In this document: positions 27,085 to 35,478 of the stretch, in pieces
Position numbering within the stretch: position 1 is the first letter of the stretch
How the letters are laid out: every line of letters starts with the position of its first letter
Assembly (NCBI RefSeq): GCF_003336665.1
Contig: NZ_QPIJ01000014.1
Span: forward strand, 1-64,000
From: Vreelandella rituensis
Lineage (GTDB): Bacteria; Pseudomonadota; Gammaproteobacteria; Pseudomonadales; Halomonadaceae
Length of the DNA stretch: 64,000 bases
Reading direction: 5' to 3'
Notes under the pieces: generated by a model
The model's database searches: none
What the model was told of the DNA's origin: nothing
The model's input: only the letters and a program-made list of their open reading frames with translations
Position numbers and translations under genes: made by a program

Positions 27085-28023
27085 ATGAGGTCTGTACATG
27101 ACACCCTCGACTGGAACCTGCTGCGTACCTTTGTCAGCATTGTTCAGGAGAAAAGCATCAGCCGTGCTGCGCAGCGCCTTAATCTCTCCCAGCCCGCAGT
27201 GAGCCTGGCGTTGAAGCGGCTTGAGTCGCATCTTGGGCAGAGCCTCATTGAGCGAGGCAGCCATCGATTTCGCGTTACGGAAGCTGGAGAGCTGGTCTAC
27301 CGCGATGCGCTGGAAATCTACGCCAACGTGGCGCGGCTCAGCGTCAAAGTGCGCGATAACGCCCCTGAAGTGGCTGGGCAGATCACTTTGTTTCTGGTCA
27401 GCGGTATTCAGTGCAGCTTTCTTGACGACGTGTTGAGACGCTTTCATCAGCAGCATCCACGCATCACTTGCGAGGTGACCGTGCTGTCGAGCCAGGACGT
27501 GGTTCAGTCGATGGTGCAGAAAATGGGCACGGTGGGTGTGAGCCTGCTGCCGCATCCGGTGGAAGGATTGAACAGCCAGCTTCTGGTACATCAACGCTAT
27601 CGGTTCTTCTGCGGCCGGGTGCATCGTTTCTTCGGTAAGCAGAACCTGTCGCTGCAGGCGCTCAGCCACGAGCCGTTCGTCTCGTTCACCAGTGCCCAGC
27701 TGTCCGGTGCCTTGGCAGGCATTGCGCTCTTTCGCGCCAGTACAGGGCTGGTGGGGGATATGGTGGTTACGTCGAGCAGCCTGGAAGAGATCCAGCGCTT
27801 CGTGCGCAGCGGTTGGGGCATTGGTTGCCTGCCGGAACACACGGTTCAGGCGGACGTCAAGAATGGCCGGCTCTGGCCGCTTCCGCCCTATGAAGGCATT
27901 CCCAATATTGACTTGCATCTGATATGGCACCAGGACTCGCGCTTTTCCCAAGCGGAGCGCGTGTTCTTCGATTTCCTGCACCGTGCGATGGCAGAAGTGC
28001 CCATCGAGCAACGGCTGCCGTGA
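27085..28023 (+). CDS. LysR-family transcriptional regulator
   Basis: The 312-residue protein has its helix-turn-helix at residues 10-70: LRTFVSIVQEKSISRAAQRL, then NLSQPAVSLALKRLESHLGQ. A standard LysR effector domain follows. The gene is divergent from the amidohydrolase and ABC importer, with a deacylase gene downstream in its own direction after a 471-base AT-rich spacer that holds a T-N11-A dyad. It probably controls one or both. GGGAG precedes the ATG. No effector can be inferred. Confidence 0.87.
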   Translation: MRSVHDTLDWNLLRTFVSIVQEKSISRAAQRLNLSQPAVSLALKRLESHLGQSLIERGSHRFRVTEAGELVYRDALEIYANVARLSVKVRDNAPEVAGQITLFLVSGIQCSFLDDVLRRFHQQHPRITCEVTVLSSQDVVQSMVQKMGTVGVSLLPHPVEGLNSQLLVHQRYRFFCGRVHRFFGKQNLSLQALSHEPFVSFTSAQLSGALAGIALFRASTGLVGDMVVTSSSLEEIQRFVRSGWGIGCLPEHTVQADVKNGRLWPLPPYEGIPNIDLHLIWHQDSRFSQAERVFFDFLHRAMAEVPIEQRLP

Positions 28024-28494
28024 AGCAACCGCTTGATAAATATTCACTCGGCTCACCTGTTATCGTTTTTATGGACGTTTTTATCGACATTGCCGGCGTG
28101 TACTGTTGAGCCTTTAGTATTATTGCGGCCTTTTCTTATTATCCTTTCTTGTTGCTGGCCAGCTTGGCTGACCTGCGACGCATATTTTGAAACTTGTACC
28201 AGTCATTTTTTTTAATGTTTCTTACAAGTATCACCCGGTTTTCTATAAGACAATTTTTATATTTTTATTCTTTGTATAAATGAAATTAATACAAAGGCTC
28301 TCTTTGTTTTTCCTTGCAAACCGTATTAAAAGATGTGAAAAGTTAAAAAGAGTTGTCTTTAGCAGAGCGCTTGGCAGGCAGGTTTCTGGATTAGTTTGTT
28401 GGCGCTAACATGCAGATAAATGAAACGAAAATTTAGAAAAAGAACATTAAAAATCGGTAAGAGCAGTTTATTACAATGATAATGGAGCAATGTC
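28024..28494. other. AT-rich regulatory spacer
   Basis: The 471 bases between the LysR gene and the second M20 deacylase are markedly richer in A and T than the flanking genes and contain long T runs. Apart from the dyad at 28270-28296 I see no gene or stem-loop terminator. It probably contains the promoter and leader of the deacylase. Confidence 0.5.
28270..28296. promoter_or_regulatory. T-N11-A dyad, candidate LysR operator
   Basis: CTTTGTAT at 28270-28277 and ATACAAAG at 28289-28296 are perfect inverted 8-mers separated by 11 bases. This is the classic LysR-type T-N11-A architecture. It lies about 200 bases before the deacylase start and downstream of a LysR gene. Confidence 0.55.
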
Positions 28495-29865
28495 ATGCTG
28501 ACTGATCAGGAGCAGAAAATCCTCTCCTGCTGCGATGCACTGTTCGATGAAACTCTTGAGTTAACAGAGAATTTGGTGCGAGCCTACAGCGTGCTCGGAC
28601 AAGAGCAAAGTGCGCAGGCAGTGATGGATGACTGGTACCGCAAAGAAAATTTCAACGTCACCCATGTGCCGCTGACAGAGACGGCCTTGTCCTTTGGGGA
28701 CGATACAGATCATTTGGAAAATACAGCCCATGTAGGCGATAAAGACCAAGCAAATAATAGCGCTGAAAACACGATTGCCAGACGGCTTAACAGGTCAAAT
28801 ATCTCGTCTTATAGCGCGTCTGCGTCACGCTATAACGTGATAGCAACGTTGAATGAAGGGGCAAGCGGGCCTCATCTCGTCTTCAACGGGCATCTCGATG
28901 TGGTGCCTGCCGAGCCAAATAAGCTGTGGTCGCGCCCCCCGTGGGAGCCTTGGAGAGACGAACACGGCTGGCTCTATGGCCGTGGTGCCGGTGACATGAA
29001 AGCCGGTATTGCTGCCATGTGCATGGCGGTCAAAGCGGTCAGGCAGGCAGGCGTCGAAATTTATCACCCCGTAACGCTGCAAACGGTGATCGAGGAGGAG
29101 TGCACCGGCCACGGGGCATTGGCCTGCGTGAATGCCGGTCACACCGGCGATTTTGTACTGATACCGGAGCCCTTTGGCGCCCATATCATCTCGGGGCAGG
29201 TCGGTGTGCTGTGGTTTCGTATCAACCTGAATGGCGTGCCCACTCACGTGCTGGACACAAGCGCCGGCACGAATGCAATTGAAGTTGTTATCACCTTGTT
29301 CAACGGGTTGAAAGCGCTGGAAACGGAGATCAACGCTGCGCCACGTCATCCGTTGTTCAAGGAAATCGACAAGCCCTTCAACCTTAACCTTGGCCGTATT
29401 AATGGTGGAGACTGGGCCTCCAGCGTGCCCGCTTACGCCAGCGTCGAGGGGCGTATCGGTTTCCCGCCCGGGATCGCGGTGGACGACATCAAGGCCAGGG
29501 TGAAAGCGTGTGTCGAGGATCAGGCAAGTAAGCTGGGGGCGGGTATTTCCAATCTTGAGGTGGTGTTTCACGGCTTCTGCTCAGAGGGCGTGGAAGTCGA
29601 TCTGGACGATAACGGGGTACGCCTGTTGGGGCAGTGTCATCAGGACCTGACCGGCGAGGCGGTCACCACAAAACCGCTGACCTGCACCACGGATCTGCGC
29701 GCATATAAGGTTCATGGTGGCATCAATGGCACCTGTTACGGGCCGATCGCCGAAAACTTTCACGGGGTTGATGAGCGCGTTGATATCGAGTCCATCCGCC
29801 ACGTGCTGAAAACCTATGCCTTGTTCCTGAGCCGTTGGGGCGCGAACGCCTCACATGACCGGTAA
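28495..29865 (+). CDS. M20-family deacylase (ArgE/DapE type), copy 2 with insertion
   Basis: This 456-residue protein is a paralogue of the deacylase at 11922-13205, sharing most of its length and all metal motifs (FNGHLDVVPAEP, GRGAGDMKAGIAAM, IEEECTGHG, LIPEPFGAH, FHGVDERV). It differs mainly at residues about 62-108, where a longer, polar, Asn/Ser/Asp-rich stretch replaces a shorter segment of copy 1. The inserted DNA is noticeably richer in A and T. A GGAG site precedes the ATG. The HDAC-like gene follows after 71 bases. The two deacylases may serve different acyl chains or conditions. Confidence 0.87.
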   Translation: MLTDQEQKILSCCDALFDETLELTENLVRAYSVLGQEQSAQAVMDDWYRKENFNVTHVPLTETALSFGDDTDHLENTAHVGDKDQANNSAENTIARRLNRSNISSYSASASRYNVIATLNEGASGPHLVFNGHLDVVPAEPNKLWSRPPWEPWRDEHGWLYGRGAGDMKAGIAAMCMAVKAVRQAGVEIYHPVTLQTVIEEECTGHGALACVNAGHTGDFVLIPEPFGAHIISGQVGVLWFRINLNGVPTHVLDTSAGTNAIEVVITLFNGLKALETEINAAPRHPLFKEIDKPFNLNLGRINGGDWASSVPAYASVEGRIGFPPGIAVDDIKARVKACVEDQASKLGAGISNLEVVFHGFCSEGVEVDLDDNGVRLLGQCHQDLTGEAVTTKPLTCTTDLRAYKVHGGINGTCYGPIAENFHGVDERVDIESIRHVLKTYALFLSRWGANASHDR

Positions 29866-29936
29866 CCTCGTCGTTGCTGGTATCCCAAAATTGCCGTCTG
29901 TTATTCTCCAGCGCCGCCGATCATAGAGGAATTGCC

Positions 29937-30965
29937 GTGAAGTGCTTTTACCATCCAGAACAGCAACGCCATGCGCCGCCCAGTTTTCTGCTCAGAGGCC
30001 GTCAGACCGCTTCGCCGGAAGGACCGCTGCGCGCCGAAATGCTGCTAGAAGGGCTTGGGCTGCTGGGTATCGAGACGCTGGCACCGATGGCCACGTCACA
30101 ACTGCACGAACGGTTGTCGCGGGTGCATACCCCGCGCTATCTGACCTTTCTTGAAACCATTTATGAGCGCTGGGCCGCACTGCCGGATACCGCCGAGATG
30201 GTGGCGCCCAACGTGCATCCTTGTGGCCAAGGCTATCATTATCCCCGCCATCCGGTGGGGCAGGCGGGCTGGCACATGCACGATATGGCATGCCCACTGA
30301 CCGCCGATACCTACGCCGGTATCATCGCTAGCGCCACCAGTGCTGAAGCCGCGACCGAGGCGGTGCTGGCAGGAGATGGACAAGCCTATGCGATGTGCCG
30401 GCCGCCGGGGCATCACGCCGGACCGGACCGCGCGGGCGGCTTCTGTTTTTTGAACAGCTCGGCGCTGGCAGCGGAAATCCTGCGTGAAAAGTACGCACGC
30501 GTGGCGATTCTAGATGTTGACCTTCACCACGGTAACGGCACACAGGATGTCTTCTACGCCCGTGGCGATGTGTGGACCGGCTCGGTGCACGCTGATACGG
30601 CGGACTTCTATCCGTTCTTCTGGGGCGGAGTGGATGAAATCGGCGAAGGCGATGGGCAGGGTGCCAACGTCAATCAGCCCTTGCCACTGGGCAGTGACGG
30701 ACCGATGTTCATGCAGGCGCTGGAAAAGTTGATCGATGCCATGCAGGCGTTCAAGCCACAGGCGCTGGTGATTGCCTTGGGCCTGGACGCCCACAAGGAT
30801 GACCCGCTGGCTGGGCTGGCGCTGGAAACAGAAGACTTTGGCCTGCTGGGCAAGCGTCTGGCAGAAATTCCGCTACCCACGGTAGTGGTGCAGGAAGGCG
30901 GTTACCCCACCGAGCATCTGGGCCGTAACCTTGCGGCGTTCATGGATGGCTTTATCAAGACGTAA
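29937..30965 (+). CDS. HDAC-superfamily amidohydrolase (acetylpolyamine amidohydrolase-like)
   Basis: I start this protein at the GTG at 29937 (AGAGGA site), giving 342 residues. Signature features of class II histone-deacetylase-like enzymes are present: RPPGHHAGPDRAGGFCFLNS (catalytic His pair), ILDVDLHHGNGTQDVFY (zinc Asp and His), GLDAHKDDPLAG (second zinc Asp) and VVQEGGYP (transition-state Tyr). Bacterial relatives remove acetyl groups from polyamines or other acetylated amines. It lies between an N-acyl deacylase and a decarboxylase-dehydrogenase pair, supporting a pathway that strips acyl groups from amines. The natural substrate is not shown. Confidence 0.87.
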   Translation: MKCFYHPEQQRHAPPSFLLRGRQTASPEGPLRAEMLLEGLGLLGIETLAPMATSQLHERLSRVHTPRYLTFLETIYERWAALPDTAEMVAPNVHPCGQGYHYPRHPVGQAGWHMHDMACPLTADTYAGIIASATSAEAATEAVLAGDGQAYAMCRPPGHHAGPDRAGGFCFLNSSALAAEILREKYARVAILDVDLHHGNGTQDVFYARGDVWTGSVHADTADFYPFFWGGVDEIGEGDGQGANVNQPLPLGSDGPMFMQALEKLIDAMQAFKPQALVIALGLDAHKDDPLAGLALETEDFGLLGKRLAEIPLPTVVVQEGGYPTEHLGRNLAAFMDGFIKT

Positions 30966-31234
30966 CGCTCTATCAAGGTATAACGCTTTAAAAGGTACTG
31001 GCAATCTGTCGGGCTATAACCTCGTGAAATACTCGCTTCCTGCCATCCTCATCGGAACATCAAACGAAAGCACCGCCTGACCAACAGGGTAAAAGGGCTG
31101 CGCCCCTTGCCCTGATAGACGCCCAACAGAGGTCAGAAACGACACATGACCGTTTATCCTGCGAAGAAATCAGAGTGGGGCATTACCACTGCGATTTACG
31201 CCCCTTAATCCGACAGACTGCTAGGAGTAATTCC

Positions 31235-32881
31235 ATGAATAACAAACATGCCGGCCAGGTCATCGTTGATTCTCTATCGTTGCATGGCGTTGAACGCGTC
31301 TTTGTGGTGCCAGGAGAAAGCTACCTCGCTGTACTGGACGGTCTGCACGATTCAAGCATCGCCACCGTGGTGTGTCGTCACGAAGGCGGAGCGGCCTACA
31401 TGGCCGAGGCACATGGAAAGTTCACTGGACAGCCGGGTGTTGCCATGGTGACTCGCGGTCCCGGGGCGGCCAATGCCTTTGTGGCGCTGCATACCGCTTG
31501 GCAGGATGCTGTGCCTATGGTGCTGTTCGTGGGGCTGATTCCGGTGGCTGATCGCATGCGCGAGTCTTTTCAGGAATTTGATCCTAATGCCTGGTTCGGT
31601 ACCCAGTGCAAGCGGGTGTTTGTGCTCGATGAGGCCGAACGTGCCTCCGAGGTGGTGGCTGAGGCCTTTTTCGCTGCGCGCTCCGGACGTCCCGGGCCTG
31701 TAGTGGTGGGCCTGCCTGAGGATGTCATCATCCATGCGGTGAGTGGCCAGCTGCATCCAGTGCTACCGGTAGCGGAGGGTGGGATATCACTCAAGGAGCT
31801 GGAAGCGCTCAAGGCCGAGCTGTTGGCAGCCAACAAGCCACTTCTATTCATCGGAGGCCAGCGCTGGACTTTCGAAGCTGCTGCACGCCTGACGCGCTTC
31901 GCCGAGCACAACAGCATACCCGTGGTGCACGATTGGCGTGCTGCTGACCGGGTACCTTTTGATTCGCCAGTTAACTGCGGCTCGCTGGGCTACGGCCGCA
32001 CCGCGATGACGCTTTCGATGTTCGAGGAAGCTGACGTGTTGGTGGCGGTGGGGACTGTGCTCAGCGACGTGACAACCGAGGGTTTCACCGCCCGTCAGGG
32101 ACATGAGCGCACCAATATCCTGATCAATATCGATACCAGCCTACGTGGCCACAGCGGCGCCGTGACAAGGCATATCATCGCTAGTCCTGTGGCCTTTGCC
32201 GAATCGGTGGCTGATCTACAGCTAGGCCGTGCGGTGGCCTGGCAAGATTGGCTTGCCGAAGGGCGTGCTGCCCAAGTGGCGGCTTCTAGCCTCCCGGATC
32301 TGAGCACTCTGCCGGCGACGCGCTCTGGCACCGCCCATATGGGCGCAGTGGTGGGGGAGCTGGTCAAGCTCCTGCCTGAGGATGCCGTCTACAGCTTCGG
32401 TGCCGGCAACCACTGTGTCTGGGCACAACGTTTTCTGCCCACCCGTACCTTTCCCAGCCAGCTGAGCACCCGCAATGGCTCAATGGGCTATAGCGTGCCG
32501 GCGGCAGTGGCGGCCTCATTGGAAAGCCCCGAGCGGCTATGCGTGGTGGTGGCCGGCGATGGCGAGTTCATGATGAACGGCCAAGAGATAGCGACCGCTG
32601 TGCAGCACGGTGCGGCCATGCTGATCCTGGTGATGGATAATGGGCAATACGGCACCATTCGTTCCCACCAGGAGATGCATTTCCCTGAGCGTGTCAGTGG
32701 TACCCAGCTGGCCAATCCCGATTTCGCCAGCTTGTGCCGTGCCTATGGCGGCCATGGTGAGACGGTGGCGTCGAACGACGAAGCCGCTGGCGCCGTGGAA
32801 AGGGCGCTAGTTGCGGTTACCCAAGACTGCGTCCCCGCGTTAATCCACGTGATTACCGACCCGCAGCACGACCTGCCCTGA
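31235..32881 (+). CDS. Thiamine diphosphate-dependent decarboxylase/synthase (IlvB-like)
   Basis: The ATG at 31235 has an AGGAG site; 548 residues follow. The catalytic Glu is E50 in CRHEGGAAYMAEAHGKFTGQ. The cofactor-binding motif near the C-terminus begins VVAGDGEFMMNGQE and closes with LVMDNGQYG. The three-domain layout matches acetolactate synthase large subunit, benzoylformate decarboxylase and related enzymes. No small regulatory subunit is adjacent. The next gene, 33 bases on, is an aldehyde dehydrogenase, so decarboxylation of a 2-oxo acid to an aldehyde and then oxidation to the acid is the likely scheme (inference). Confidence 0.85.
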   Translation: MNNKHAGQVIVDSLSLHGVERVFVVPGESYLAVLDGLHDSSIATVVCRHEGGAAYMAEAHGKFTGQPGVAMVTRGPGAANAFVALHTAWQDAVPMVLFVGLIPVADRMRESFQEFDPNAWFGTQCKRVFVLDEAERASEVVAEAFFAARSGRPGPVVVGLPEDVIIHAVSGQLHPVLPVAEGGISLKELEALKAELLAANKPLLFIGGQRWTFEAAARLTRFAEHNSIPVVHDWRAADRVPFDSPVNCGSLGYGRTAMTLSMFEEADVLVAVGTVLSDVTTEGFTARQGHERTNILINIDTSLRGHSGAVTRHIIASPVAFAESVADLQLGRAVAWQDWLAEGRAAQVAASSLPDLSTLPATRSGTAHMGAVVGELVKLLPEDAVYSFGAGNHCVWAQRFLPTRTFPSQLSTRNGSMGYSVPAAVAASLESPERLCVVVAGDGEFMMNGQEIATAVQHGAAMLILVMDNGQYGTIRSHQEMHFPERVSGTQLANPDFASLCRAYGGHGETVASNDEAAGAVERALVAVTQDCVPALIHVITDPQHDLP

Positions 32882-32914
32882 AGCTAGTTCAACGACAATA
32901 AAAGGAATCATGCG

Positions 32915-34288
32915 ATGACTCAGTATGCTGTGACCAACCCAGCCACCGGAGAGGTGGAGCAGGTGTTTTCCACCGCCAGCGATGCCGAGATTCAAGAAGC
33001 CATTACCCAGGCTCATCATGCCTTCGGCGAGTGGCGCCAAAGCAGTGTGGCTGAGCGTGCCGCTCTTTTGAACCGAGTAGCGGATCTCTACGCCGAACGC
33101 CGAGAAGCGCTGGCCAGCATCATCGCCCGCGAAATGGGCAAGCCATTATTCCAGGGTGGGCTAGAGATCGACATTGTGGTGTCCATCTACCGCTACTATG
33201 CCGAGAAAGGCCCAGCCTTGCTGGAAGATGAGCCGCTGGATAAGACAGGCGGCGGTAGCGCGATGATCCGAAAAGAGGGGCTTGGAGCGCTACTGGGCAT
33301 CATGCCCTGGAACTTCCCCTATTATCAGGTGGCGCGTTTTGCCGCGCCTAACCTGATGAACGGCAACACGATTGTGCTCAAACATGCACCTCAGTGCCCT
33401 GAATCCGCCGCCGCCATGGCGCAAATCTTCCGTGATGCCGGGGCGGCTGAAAACCTTTATGTGAATGTTTACGCCAGCAATGAACAGGCCGCAGATATCA
33501 TTGCTGACCCACGCATACAGGGCGTCTCGCTGACAGGCTCCGAACGCGCCGGCGCGGCAGTCGCCGAAATTGCCGGCCGTCATCTCAAGAAGGTGGTGCT
33601 GGAGTTGGGTGGTTCCGATCCCTTTATCGTACTGGACGATGCTGACCTGGAGCAGGCTGTTCAGCAGGCGTTGATTGGCCGCTTCGGTAACGCCGGCCAA
33701 GCCTGCAATGCCGCCAAGCGTATCTTCATCGATCGTGCCGTGTACGATAACTTTCTGAGCGCTTTCAAATCAGCAGTAGAGAAGATCGTCGTGGGAGATC
33801 CCATGATCGAGGGTACCTTCATGGGTCCACTCTCCTCGCAGGCGGCGCTGGATACCCTGGAGGCCCAGGTGAACGATGCCGTGGCCCAAGGTGCCCAGGT
33901 GTTGAGCGGCGGCCGGCGTCTGGATGGCCCCGGTGCCTGGTATGCGCCGACCCTGCTCACCGGCGTCACGCCGGAGATGCGGGTGTTTCACGAGGAACTG
34001 TTCGGTCCGGTGGCGGTGGTATACCCCGTGGATGACGAGGAAGAGGCGCTACGTTTGGCCAACGATTCCGCCTATGGCCTGGGGGCGGTGATCCAGTCAC
34101 GAGATATTGAACGTGCTAAGCGCCTAGCCGCTCGACTCGAAGCGGGCATGGTGCATATCAATGAGGGGCCGGGCTCATCCGCCGAGCTGCCCTTCGGTGG
34201 CGTGAAACGCTCCGGCTTTGGTCGCGAATTGGGCCGCGACGGCATGGAGGAGTTCGTCAACCGCAAGCTGATTCGCCTTGGCGCCTGA
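32915..34288 (+). CDS. NAD(P)-dependent aldehyde dehydrogenase (succinate-semialdehyde type)
   Basis: The 457-residue protein has the aldehyde dehydrogenase landmarks: IMPWNFPYYQVARFAAPNLM (cofactor site), general base E230 in VVLELGGSDPF and catalytic C264 in GNAGQACNAAKRIF. It is of the length and style of GabD/Sad enzymes. It follows the ThDP enzyme closely and is followed by a strong terminator, so these two genes close the catabolic region. Oxidation of an aldehyde made by the preceding enzyme is the likely job; succinate semialdehyde is one candidate. Confidence 0.88.
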   Translation: MTQYAVTNPATGEVEQVFSTASDAEIQEAITQAHHAFGEWRQSSVAERAALLNRVADLYAERREALASIIAREMGKPLFQGGLEIDIVVSIYRYYAEKGPALLEDEPLDKTGGGSAMIRKEGLGALLGIMPWNFPYYQVARFAAPNLMNGNTIVLKHAPQCPESAAAMAQIFRDAGAAENLYVNVYASNEQAADIIADPRIQGVSLTGSERAGAAVAEIAGRHLKKVVLELGGSDPFIVLDDADLEQAVQQALIGRFGNAGQACNAAKRIFIDRAVYDNFLSAFKSAVEKIVVGDPMIEGTFMGPLSSQAALDTLEAQVNDAVAQGAQVLSGGRRLDGPGAWYAPTLLTGVTPEMRVFHEELFGPVAVVYPVDDEEEALRLANDSAYGLGAVIQSRDIERAKRLAARLEAGMVHINEGPGSSAELPFGGVKRSGFGRELGRDGMEEFVNRKLIRLGA

Positions 34289-34315
34289 AACGGCACACTT
34301 GCCCTTGCTATGCGC

Positions 34316-34350
34316 ATGCCCCGTCTGGAAAACCGGACGGGGCATCTTTT
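34316..34350 (+). terminator. Rho-independent terminator after the aldehyde dehydrogenase
   Basis: ATGCCCCGTCTGG and CCGGACGGGGCAT form an almost perfect 13-base stem around an AAAA loop and are followed by CTTTTA. It lies 27 bases beyond the stop codon. Confidence 0.85.
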
Positions 34351-34393
34351 ATTGAACTTCCAACTCAATCTTTTATTGAACTTCCACCTCAAT
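34344..34393. repeat. 24-base tandem duplication at the hsp20 3' end
   Basis: The unit ATCTTTTATTGAACTTCC plus A(A/C)CTCA occurs twice in tandem with a period of 24 bases and one substitution. The second copy contains the last codons and stop of hsp20; the first lies directly after the converging terminator. Confidence 0.85.
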
Positions 34394-34828
34394 AGACTTG
34401 GGTTCAGCCGGCTCCGCCTTGGTCAGTGTCAGGGACAAAACGCCATCTTTGAAATTGGCCTGGATGCTGTCTTCGTCCACGTTTTCCGGCAGGGTAAATC
34501 GGCGCAGGAAACTGCCATAAAATCGCTCAATGCGGTGGTGCTTCTTGTCGTCGGTTTCTTCCTCGTGCTTGCGCTCACCCTGAATGCTCAAAACGCCGTT
34601 CTGCACCGTGACTTTCACGTCATCCTTGGACATACCCGGTAGTTCCGCCTCGATATTGAAGGCCTCCGGGGTTTCCTTGATATCCACGGCCGGGGCCCAG
34701 TCGCTGCTGCTGAACAGGTCTTTACCTTCCCGTTCATCGTTGCTGCGAGTCAGGCCAAGTAGCCGGTTGTAACGGTTCATCAGGTCATCAAACTCACTGA
34801 CCGGGTTCCAGCGGGTAATGTTAGCCAT
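34373..34828 (-). CDS. Small heat-shock protein Hsp20 (alpha-crystallin)
   Basis: This 151-residue protein starts MANITRWNPVSEFDDLMNRY and contains the alpha-crystallin domain at about 45-145: PAVDIKETPEAFNIEAELPG, GVLSIQGERKHEEE and the conserved FKDGVLSLTLTK (G-V-L motif). Such chaperones hold unfolding proteins during stress. A strong AGGAGGAG site precedes the ATG. A truncated second copy with its upstream DNA is at 52288-52613. It lies next to the acyl-CoA synthetase/E1/E2/ACP operon on the same strand, but 407 bases separate them. Confidence 0.93.
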   Translation of the reverse strand: MANITRWNPVSEFDDLMNRYNRLLGLTRSNDEREGKDLFSSSDWAPAVDIKETPEAFNIEAELPGMSKDDVKVTVQNGVLSIQGERKHEEETDDKKHHRIERFYGSFLRRFTLPENVDEDSIQANFKDGVLSLTLTKAEPAEPKSIEVEVQ

Positions 34829-35235
34829 ACAAAACTCCTCCTAAGAATCTAAAATCCATTGGTGGTGCCAGTTACGCTCACGGGGCAGTCTCCATACCGG
34901 TGGCACCAACCGGATGGTTCTTCGTTAATGCTTTCTAGCTTTGAGTGTAGGATCGATAGGTTATTTTTCAATCGGGGTGGTGGCGAAAAATTTCGTCGAG
35001 ACTGATGAAGCGCCGAATTACCTGAAGAAAGTGTCTAAAAGGACCATGGATGGTCGTCCCTCCCGGTCTGTTTGCGAGTGTGCACCCCGGCTGAACCCGG
35101 GTAGTCCGGCATGATTGCCAACGTCACCAACAAACGGCATCAGCAGAGTTTAGCTCTAACGCTAACTGTCTCAGCTATGAAATGAAGGTCCACCCATCGG
35201 CTAACCCGCCTGCTGGGCAGTCCACTACGCGAGGC
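34829..35235. other. Spacer upstream of hsp20 with a long hairpin
   Basis: This 407-base gap carries no recognisable gene. At 34856-34917 the arms CCATTGGTGGTGCCA and TGGCACCAACCGGATGG can pair (8 bp TGGTGCCA/TGGCACCA plus the terminal CCAT/ATGG) just upstream of the hsp20 ribosome binding site. The rest looks like decayed sequence. Confidence 0.45.
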
Positions 35236-35478
35236 TCAAAGCTTTTTCTCCAGATAATCGAGCAGCTCGGCAATGCAGTGCATGCGGGCATAATCCTGAT
35301 CCGGAATATTCACCCCCAGCCGTTTGTGCACAGCCTCCGCCAGGTTCAGCGCGTCCATCGAATCCAGGTCGTATTCGTCCTGTAGGTTGGCGTTGTCATC
35401 GAACGATGCCAAGTCTATGTCTGGTGCAATGCCGGACAGTTCTTCCAGTACCGCGTTGCGCAATTCATCCCGATTCAC
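35236..35478 (-). CDS. Acyl carrier protein
   Basis: The 80-residue acidic protein has the phosphopantetheine site DLDSMDALNLAEAVHKRLGV; the serine in DSMD would carry the prosthetic arm. It starts at a GTG (35478) that overlaps the E2 stop codon (GTGA) and has a GGAGG site. It is the last gene of the acyl-CoA synthetase-E1-E2-ACP operon. No fatty-acid synthase genes are nearby, so it is a dedicated carrier rather than the housekeeping AcpP. Its acyl cargo presumably comes from E2 or the CoA synthetase. Confidence 0.88.
   Translation of the reverse strand: MNRDELRNAVLEELSGIAPDIDLASFDDNANLQDEYDLDSMDALNLAEAVHKRLGVNIPDQDYARMHCIAELLDYLEKKL

Noticed and set aside
27013-28056. 347-codon minus-strand frame opposite the second LysR gene
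   Set aside because: Antisense to a LysR protein with full motifs; no start signal or domain.
28024-28494. A hidden small RNA or protein gene in the AT-rich spacer
   Set aside because: Long T and A runs occur, but no open frame with a ribosome site and no terminator-like stem is visible.
31060-31110. Short stem AAGGG/CCCTT near 31090 as a terminator after the HDAC-like gene
   Set aside because: The stem is only five bases, the position is over 100 bases after the stop, and no T-run follows.
9177-34288. Reading the large catabolic region as the ectoine degradation cluster
   Set aside because: A deacylase, class III aminotransferase and aldehyde dehydrogenase are present, but no ectoine hydrolase or ectoine transporter, and the CoA-transferase and thiolase have no place in that pathway.
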